From the NCBI GenBank assembly GCA_030040515.1, contig JASHTO010000042.1, positions 1-9,688 on the forward strand: a stretch of DNA of 9,688 nt. The letters are read 5' to 3'. The stretch comes from Terriglobia bacterium. Lineage in GTDB: Bacteria > Acidobacteriota > Terriglobia > UBA7540. Both the position numbers and the translations under genes were made by a program. This document shows positions 6,801-9,688 of the stretch, one piece after another. Under the pieces are notes generated by a model. That model had not been told where the DNA came from. It did no database searches and saw nothing but the letters and a program-made list of their open reading frames with translations. Each line of letters begins with the position of its first letter. Within the stretch, counting starts at the first letter, position 1.

Positions 6801-9130
6801 TCGAGCTGTACAATCCTGCCACGGGAACTTTTGCCTTCACCGGCCCCCTGAACTACCCGCGCCAGGAGCACACGGCCACACTGCTGAATAACGGCATGGT
6901 GTTGATCGCGGGCGGAGTCGGCTCGGGCGGGTTCTTCGCCAGCGGCGAACTTTACGATCCTGTCGCCGGAGCCTTCACGGTCACCGGCAGCCTGAATGAC
7001 GCGCGCCGCTGGCACACCGCCACGTTGTTGACCAATGGTTTGGTCTTGGTGGCGGGAGGCGCGGGAGATTCTGAACTCGTCTCGTCAAGCGCGGAGCTAT
7101 ACGATCCTACCAGCGGTGTGTTCGGCATCACCGGCAGCCTGAATGACACCCATCAGCAAGCCACCGCCACGCTGCTGAACAATGGCACGGTGCTGATTGC
7201 CGGCGGCTACGACATTAACGAATTCACGTCGGGGATCGCGGAGATTTACGATCCCGCCACGCTCACTCCACCCAATCTGGTCTCCATTTCCATCGCTCCC
7301 GGCAATCCCACGGTGCCGCTGGGCGCGTCGGTGCAGCTTACGGCCACCGGCACGTTCAGCAGCGGCAGCACCGAGCAGCTTGCCGAGGCCGTGTGGACAT
7401 CCTCAAACCCCGGGGTGGTAAGCGTGAGCGACGATGCGAGCAACGCGGGCACGGCAATGGCTGTTTCCGCGGGTTCGGCGACGATCAGCGCCTGCGCGGG
7501 CCTGGTGTGCGGCTCGGCGACGGTAACCGTCGGTCCGCCCGTGCCGAACCGCATCACCGGCACCGCGACCTTTGTTCTTACCGACAGCCTGAACACTGCG
7601 CGCTGGGGTCACACGGCGACGCTGCTGAACAATGGCCTGGTGCTGATCGCGGGAGGCCAATACGACTTAAGCGGGGACGTCACCAACAGTGCGGAGCTCT
7701 ACAATCCCGCCACCGGCACCTTTTCCCTCACGGGCACCCTGAACACCGGGCGCGTCTATCACACGGCAACGCTGCTGAACAACGGTCTGGTGCTTATTGC
7801 GGGCGGCGAAGTCAACTACACGCCCATTCTCACCGCGGAGCTTTACAATCCCGCCACCGGGACCTTCACCTTCACGGGCAGCCTGAATACCGCGCGCTAC
7901 GGCCACACCGCAACTCTGCTGGACAACGGTCTGGTGTTGATCGCCGGCGGCAATTACTACGGGGCCTTCGCCGGCGCGGAGCTGTACAATCCCGCCACTG
8001 GGACGTTCACGCCCACCGGCAGTCTGATCACCGCGCGCTACGACCACACGGCAACGCTGCTGAACGACAGCCTGGTGCTGATCGAGGGTGGGTGGGGCGC
8101 GAACGGTATCCTGGCCAGTGCCGAGCTGTACAACCCCGCCACCGGCACCTTTACCGCGACCGGCAACCTGAACACTGTGCGCGTGGGTCACACCGCAACG
8201 CTGCTGAACAACGGCCTGGTGCTGATCGAGGGCGGGGTGACCGCAAACGAGGGTACGGAGGCACAGCTCTATAGCGATATCGCGGAGCTGTACAATCCTG
8301 CCACCGGGACGTTCGCGCTTACAGGCAGCCTGAGCGCCGAGGGTGAAGAACCCACGGCGACGCTACTGAACAACGGCGAGGTGCTGATCGCTGGGGGCTA
8401 TAATCTCTCCAACGGTTTTCTAAACAGCGCGCAGCTCTATAACCCCGCCGCCGGAACTTTTACTCCGACGGGCAACCTGAATTACGGGCGTCAGCAGCCC
8501 ACGGCAACGCTGCTGAACAACGGCATGGTGCTGATTGCGGGGGGCGCTGACGGCCTCGGCGCCTTAGCCAGCGCCGAGCTCTACGATCCCGCCACGCTGA
8601 CGCCTCCGGGCCTTGTCTCGATCGCCCTCACTCCGGACAACCCCACGATTCCACTGGACACGCCACTGCGCTTCATCGCCTACGGCACGTTTACCGGCGG
8701 CATCACGGAACAGCTTGCCTCGGTCACCTGGACTTCATCGGACCTGGGCGTAATCAGCATCAGCAATGACGCGAGCAATTCCGGAGCCGCCTACGCCGCA
8801 GCGCCAGGCGCGGCCACTCTGAGCGCCTGCGCGGGCGCGGTGTGCGGGGTGGCGACGGCGAGCGTGGGCGCCCCGGTGATTGCCATCACCATATCGCCCG
8901 GCAGCGCCACCGTCGCCGTGGGCGGTTTTACGCAATTCTTCGCCACCGGCACGCTAAGCACTGGCGGCCTTGTGGATTTGACCACCTCGGTCAGTTGGAG
9001 TTCGTCCTCGCCGGGTGTAGCCACCGTCAGCGCGGGGGGGCTGGCCGGCGGGCTCGCCTCGGGAGACACCGCGATTACCGCCACTTTAGGCGAGGTGCAG
9101 GGTACGGCCACCCTGCATGTGACCCCTTGA
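3824..9130 (+). CDS. Giant secreted kelch-propeller/Ig-like multidomain protein
   Basis: The product has 1768 residues. A signal peptide (KKHSARGRFR, then the hydrophobic stretch LVFLIAALLAL) has a likely cleavage after ANA at residue 34, so the protein is exported. Next come an ASPM/SPD-2/Hydin-like (choice-of-anchor D) domain at about 52-157 (LSFGSQAVNQTSA, CRITVTFTPSALGQRTATL), a Pro/Ala-rich linker, and a Big_2-like Ig domain at about 231-323. Three cassettes follow, each with seven kelch-like blades of about 48 residues (typical blade FTxTGNLNTARxxHTATLL, NNGxVLIAGG, SAELYNPATGT) and then a 92-residue Ig-like domain: blades 349-706, 810-1146, 1250-1591; Ig 707-798, 1147-1238, 1592-1683. 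A last Ig domain spans 1684-1768. No PEP-CTERM, Por-type or LPXTG signal ends the protein. AAGGAG (3812-3817) sits six bases before the ATG. Kelch propellers usually bind proteins or glycans; galactose-oxidase catalytic residues are not recognisable. A binding or adhesive role is inference. Confidence 0.9.
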   Translation: MSPNKKHSARGRFRLVFLIAALLALRPGGAGANAQSPSPSPVPVANPTARSAVVLTPSKLSFGSQAVNQTSAALGTAVKNSGATPWSISIAIDGGNAPGDYVAGGNCPISPNTLGSGESCRITVTFTPSALGQRTATLTVKTTDHEVPQSLPLEGKGIEPADLTPAPAEIAETASSIPGTIAGNPRTAGPVPVEAAPSQKLSRGRVTIPSGRAGNGLLPVTLAPLSSSGTALGLVSIVVTPANPSLVAGNTQQFTATGVYSDGTTVNLTGSVGWGSSATSIASMNGAGLAAGLAPGSAVITASFAAAASPPAAKADSVTVSAPPIVVSPPSVLEGSTTLTVTSPAGATFTSTGNLNTARAGQTATLLDNGQVLVAGGAIDANLDPTAAAELYDPTLGTFTTTGNMNTPRYFFTATLLNNGLVLVAGGLGPGGNSAEPTNSAELYNPATGTFNFTGNLNTARALHTATLLPDGQVLIVGGSGGDGTPVSTAEIYDPLSGSFTPLDFYLNYARYAHTATLLPTGMVLIAGGYNDGALNTAELYDPAARAFTYTTNPSTGSQTILNAARYYHTATLLNDGQVLLVGGVGQSTTTDLASAELYNPATETFTYTGSLATLIPTGLDSQTATLLNNGLVLVAGGEDFNQNPLASASLYNPATGTFTATGNLKVAVDIQTATLLNNGTVLITGGFSDASGGVTAGAEFYTPVTLTPPNLASISLAPAAPTIPLGGGIRFTATGTFSGGDAEQLNEVTWTSSNPGVVSVSNDASNSGEAWAAGTGSTTITACAGAVCGSTTAAVGSPGPSSITGTGAFNVTGAMVYGRVEHTATLLPNGQVLLAGGVSYSYGFLSSAELFDPNAGTFTSTGNLITAREAHTAKLLNNGLILMAGGYGPTGYLDSAELYNPATGTFSPTGNLNVARYSHTATLLPDGQVLIAGGSGLDGILTSAELYDPVTGTFTLTGNLSDARLYHTATLLNNGQVLIAGGVSDDGLVEPVELYNPATGTFAFTGPLNYPRQEHTATLLNNGMVLIAGGVGSGGFFASGELYDPVAGAFTVTGSLNDARRWHTATLLTNGLVLVAGGAGDSELVSSSAELYDPTSGVFGITGSLNDTHQQATATLLNNGTVLIAGGYDINEFTSGIAEIYDPATLTPPNLVSISIAPGNPTVPLGASVQLTATGTFSSGSTEQLAEAVWTSSNPGVVSVSDDASNAGTAMAVSAGSATISACAGLVCGSATVTVGPPVPNRITGTATFVLTDSLNTARWGHTATLLNNGLVLIAGGQYDLSGDVTNSAELYNPATGTFSLTGTLNTGRVYHTATLLNNGLVLIAGGEVNYTPILTAELYNPATGTFTFTGSLNTARYGHTATLLDNGLVLIAGGNYYGAFAGAELYNPATGTFTPTGSLITARYDHTATLLNDSLVLIEGGWGANGILASAELYNPATGTFTATGNLNTVRVGHTATLLNNGLVLIEGGVTANEGTEAQLYSDIAELYNPATGTFALTGSLSAEGEEPTATLLNNGEVLIAGGYNLSNGFLNSAQLYNPAAGTFTPTGNLNYGRQQPTATLLNNGMVLIAGGADGLGALASAELYDPATLTPPGLVSIALTPDNPTIPLDTPLRFIAYGTFTGGITEQLASVTWTSSDLGVISISNDASNSGAAYAAAPGAATLSACAGAVCGVATASVGAPVIAITISPGSATVAVGGFTQFFATGTLSTGGLVDLTTSVSWSSSSPGVATVSAGGLAGGLASGDTAITATLGEVQGTATLHVTP
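4514..4792 (+). other. Ig-like (Big_2) domain 1 of the giant protein
   Basis: This segment encodes residues about 231-323, with the Big_2 pattern IVVTPANPSLVAGNTQQFTA, YSDGTTVNLTGSVGW and a closing GSAVITASF strand. It resembles the C-terminal domain 5 (both have D/G-rich loops, VDLT/VNLT and a GGLA/AGLA turn) more than the three inter-propeller domains, and has no cysteines. Confidence 0.75.
4868..5941 (+). repeat. Kelch-like blade array 1 (seven blades)
   Basis: Residues 349-706 form seven tandem blades. Starts are at residues 349, 399, 451, 500, 548, 606 and 659, each beginning at Phe and carrying TATLL and VL-[IVL]-[AVT]GG. Blades 5 and 6 have longer insertions before the TATLL strand. 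The conserved His before TATLL is present only in blades 3-5. Seven is the count for a closed kelch/galactose-oxidase-type propeller. The last blade runs into TLTPPNL, the linker to the next Ig domain. Confidence 0.85.
5942..6217 (+). other. Inter-propeller Ig-like (Big_2) domain 2
   Basis: This encodes residues 707-798, opening with LTPPNLASISLAP, through VTWTSSNPGVVSVSNDASNS, to ACAGAVCGSTTAAVG. C784 and C789 could form a small disulfide loop in the periplasm or outside the cell. It is the same length (92 residues) as domains 3 and 4 and closely similar to them. Confidence 0.8.
6251..7261 (+). repeat. Kelch-like blade array 2 (seven blades)
   Basis: Residues 810-1146 form seven blades, starting at residues 810, 859, 907, 955, 1003, 1051 and 1100, the most regular of the three arrays (48-49 residues each). 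Blades 1-6 carry the R-x-x-H-T-A motif. Blade 7 has THQQATATLL instead. Adjacent Tyr/Phe in SAELYNP and SAELFDP mark the outer strand. Confidence 0.85.
7262..7537 (+). other. Inter-propeller Ig-like (Big_2) domain 3
   Basis: This encodes residues 1147-1238, from LTPPNLVSISIAP through VWTSSNPGVVSVSDDASNAG to ACAGLVCGSATVTVG, with the same Cys pair (C1224, C1229) as domains 2 and 4. Confidence 0.8.
7571..8596 (+). repeat. Kelch-like blade array 3 (seven blades)
   Basis: Residues 1250-1591 form seven blades, starting at residues 1250, 1300, 1348, 1395, 1443, 1497 and 1547. Blades 1-5 have R-x-x-H-T-A. Blades 6 and 7 have Pro in place of His (GEEPTATLL, RQQPTATLL). Blade 5 carries a short extra loop (EGTEAQLYSD). 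Nucleotide similarity between blades is high, for example the recurring CTGCTGAACAACGG. Confidence 0.85.
8597..8872 (+). other. Ig-like (Big_2) domain 4
   Basis: This encodes residues 1592-1683, from LTPPGLVSIALTP through VTWTSSDLGVISISNDASNS to ACAGAVCGVATASVG, with C1669 and C1674 at the same places as in domains 2 and 3. Confidence 0.8.
8873..9127 (+). other. C-terminal Ig-like (Big_2) domain 5
   Basis: This encodes residues 1684-1768, with ITISPGSATVAVGGFTQFFA, LVDLTTSVSWSSSSPGVATV and a last strand TATLHVTP immediately before the stop. It lacks the Cys pair of domains 2-4 and resembles domain 1, so the protein begins and ends its Ig series with one subtype and uses another between propellers. 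Confidence 0.75.
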
Positions 9131-9208
9131 CCGCGCCCGGCTGAGCGCCGCTACAAGGGAGATCGGTCACCATATTTTGTCATCCTCAATAGTTGGTTTT
9201 GGAACTCA

Positions 9209-9285
9209 GCCCGCGAAGCGGGCGCCAGCTTGTAGCCCACGGCGCAAGCCGCGGGTCGAAGCGCCCGCCATCGATCGGAGATCGA
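9209..9285. repeat. REP-like structured intergenic repeat with three hairpins
   Basis: Three adjacent stem-loops are visible: GCCCGC-GAA-GCGGGC (9209-9223), CCCACGGC-GCAA-GCCGCGGG (9236-9255, one A-C mismatch that becomes a U-G pair in the minus-strand RNA) and TCGATC-GGA-GATCGA (9271-9285). In addition GCGGGCGC (9218-9225) is complementary to GCGCCCGC (9261-9268), an alternative stem enclosing hairpin 2. The first two hairpins resemble, from memory, a family of palindromic units scattered between genes in acidobacterial genomes. No T run follows. Confidence 0.55.
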
Positions 9286-9417
9286 CGCTAAAATTTGCGC
9301 CCCCACCCGTGCGAAGAAATCCTCTCCCTCAACAGGCTCGTCTGCGGGCCGATTTTCCCGGCAAGGTTGACCCGCTTCGTGAGTGCAATCGTCACGAAAC
9401 CCCTGCCCTCGTCGTCT

Positions 9418-9436
9418 CATAGCAACTGATGCTATG
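9418..9436. promoter_or_regulatory. Perfect 7-bp inverted repeat, candidate operator upstream of the MBL gene
   Basis: CATAGCA (9418-9424) and TGCTATG (9430-9436) flank a 5-nt spacer, 57 bp before the ATG at 9494. The right arm overlaps TATGCT, a weak -10-like hexamer, which would suit a repressor site. No matching -35 was found, so this is tentative. Confidence 0.3.
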
Positions 9437-9493
9437 CTCATTGTGCGCGCCGCACGCAGTTGGGGGCGCGGAAACAAAATCCGGAGGTGCGGA

Positions 9494-9688
9494 ATGAAAC
9501 TTCTGAATCTCGATTTCACGCGCATTGGTCATGACACCTTCAAAATCAAGGGTTCCAATGCCCTCTACACCGATCCGTTCAAAGTGACGGGCCGCGATGA
9601 GGCGGACATCGTTCTGCTCAGCCATGAGCACTTCGACCACCTCAGCCTTGAGGATCTCAACAAGGTCATCTTTCCGGGGACCACCATT
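9494..9688 (+). CDS. MBL-fold metal-dependent hydrolase (UlaG-like), 5' end only
   Basis: Sixty-five codons are present and the frame runs off the window. The protein starts MKLLNLDFTRIGHDTFKIKG, followed by ALYTDPF, which is typical of the UlaG/COG2220-like metallo-beta-lactamase-fold hydrolases. It then has the zinc-binding motif SHEHFDH, with H44, H46, D48 and H49 giving a complete HxHxDH set. The family uses bound metal ions to hydrolyse varied substrates; which one cannot be told here. GGAGG (9483-9487) sits six bases upstream of the ATG and decides the start. It has the same orientation as the giant gene but is 363 bp away, with hairpins between, so it probably has its own promoter. The catalytic second half is not visible. 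Confidence 0.88.
   Translation, partial: MKLLNLDFTRIGHDTFKIKGSNALYTDPFKVTGRDEADIVLLSHEHFDHLSLEDLNKVIFPGTTI

Larger units (their letters stand above)
9131..9493. other. 363-bp intergenic region with hairpin repeat cluster
   Basis: No protein-coding gene is supported here: the open frames on both strands lack ribosome sites and cross the hairpins. It contains the hairpin cluster at 9209-9285, an inverted repeat at 9418-9436 and the ribosome site of the following gene (GGAGG, 9483-9487). No U-tailed terminator is visible after the giant gene's TGA. Confidence 0.6.

Noticed and set aside
7393..8274. Plus-strand 293-codon frame in another register within blade array 3
   Set aside because: This is a frame shadow of the repeats: the product is Arg/His/Gly-rich periodic sequence with no known fold, while the main frame has clear domains throughout.
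4868..8596. Galactose oxidase or another copper enzyme
   Set aside because: Seven-bladed kelch folds occur in galactose oxidase, but the blades contain no cysteine and no recognisable copper-ligand set, so catalysis is not supported.
9151..9640. Two minus-strand frames (124 and 82 codons) at the right end
   Set aside because: They run through the hairpin repeats and antisense to the MBL-fold gene, which has HxHxDH and a strong ribosome site.

Overview
The window looks like a chromosomal stretch of an Acidobacteriota-type soil bacterium. This rests on protein families recognised from memory, not on a search. The evidence is a membrane-bound winged-helix/TPR regulator whose sensor and TPR region resembles the one many acidobacterial Ser/Thr kinases carry, a very long secreted protein of kelch-like blades and Ig-like domains, an integrase tail of a type common in that phylum, and GC-rich intergenic hairpin repeats.

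Layout. Positions 1-76 (minus) hold a complete tRNA-Lys(CUU) with an encoded CCA end. Just upstream of it on the same strand, 183-605 holds a decayed tyrosine recombinase that keeps only the C-terminal catalytic part. Its frame stays open past the amber stop to 1 bp from the tRNA. Positions 752-3100 (minus) encode a 782-residue winged-helix, single-TM, TPR protein. It is divergent from 3289-3753 (plus), a small zinc-ribbon membrane protein of the DUF4870/Tic20-like type. The 188-bp gap between them carries a very good extended -10 promoter for the regulator.

More than half of the window (3824-9130, plus) is one gene for a 1768-residue exported protein. It has a signal peptide, an ASPM/SPD-2/Hydin-like domain, a Big_2-like Ig domain, then three cassettes each made of exactly seven kelch-like blades followed by a 92-residue Ig-like domain, and a last Ig-like domain. 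That is 21 blades, or three predicted seven-bladed propellers on Ig-like spacers. It is the most notable object here. The 363-bp gap after it holds a cluster of hairpins that looks like a dispersed genomic repeat. The window ends inside an MBL-fold hydrolase gene (9494 onward).

How the genes relate. The zinc-ribbon gene and the giant gene are co-oriented, 70 bp apart, and may share a transcript. The divergent regulator is a candidate controller, but only its position suggests this. I see no defence system, CRISPR array, toxin-antitoxin pair or biosynthetic cluster. The strongest candidates for something new are the 3 x (7 blades + Ig) architecture and the structured intergenic repeat.
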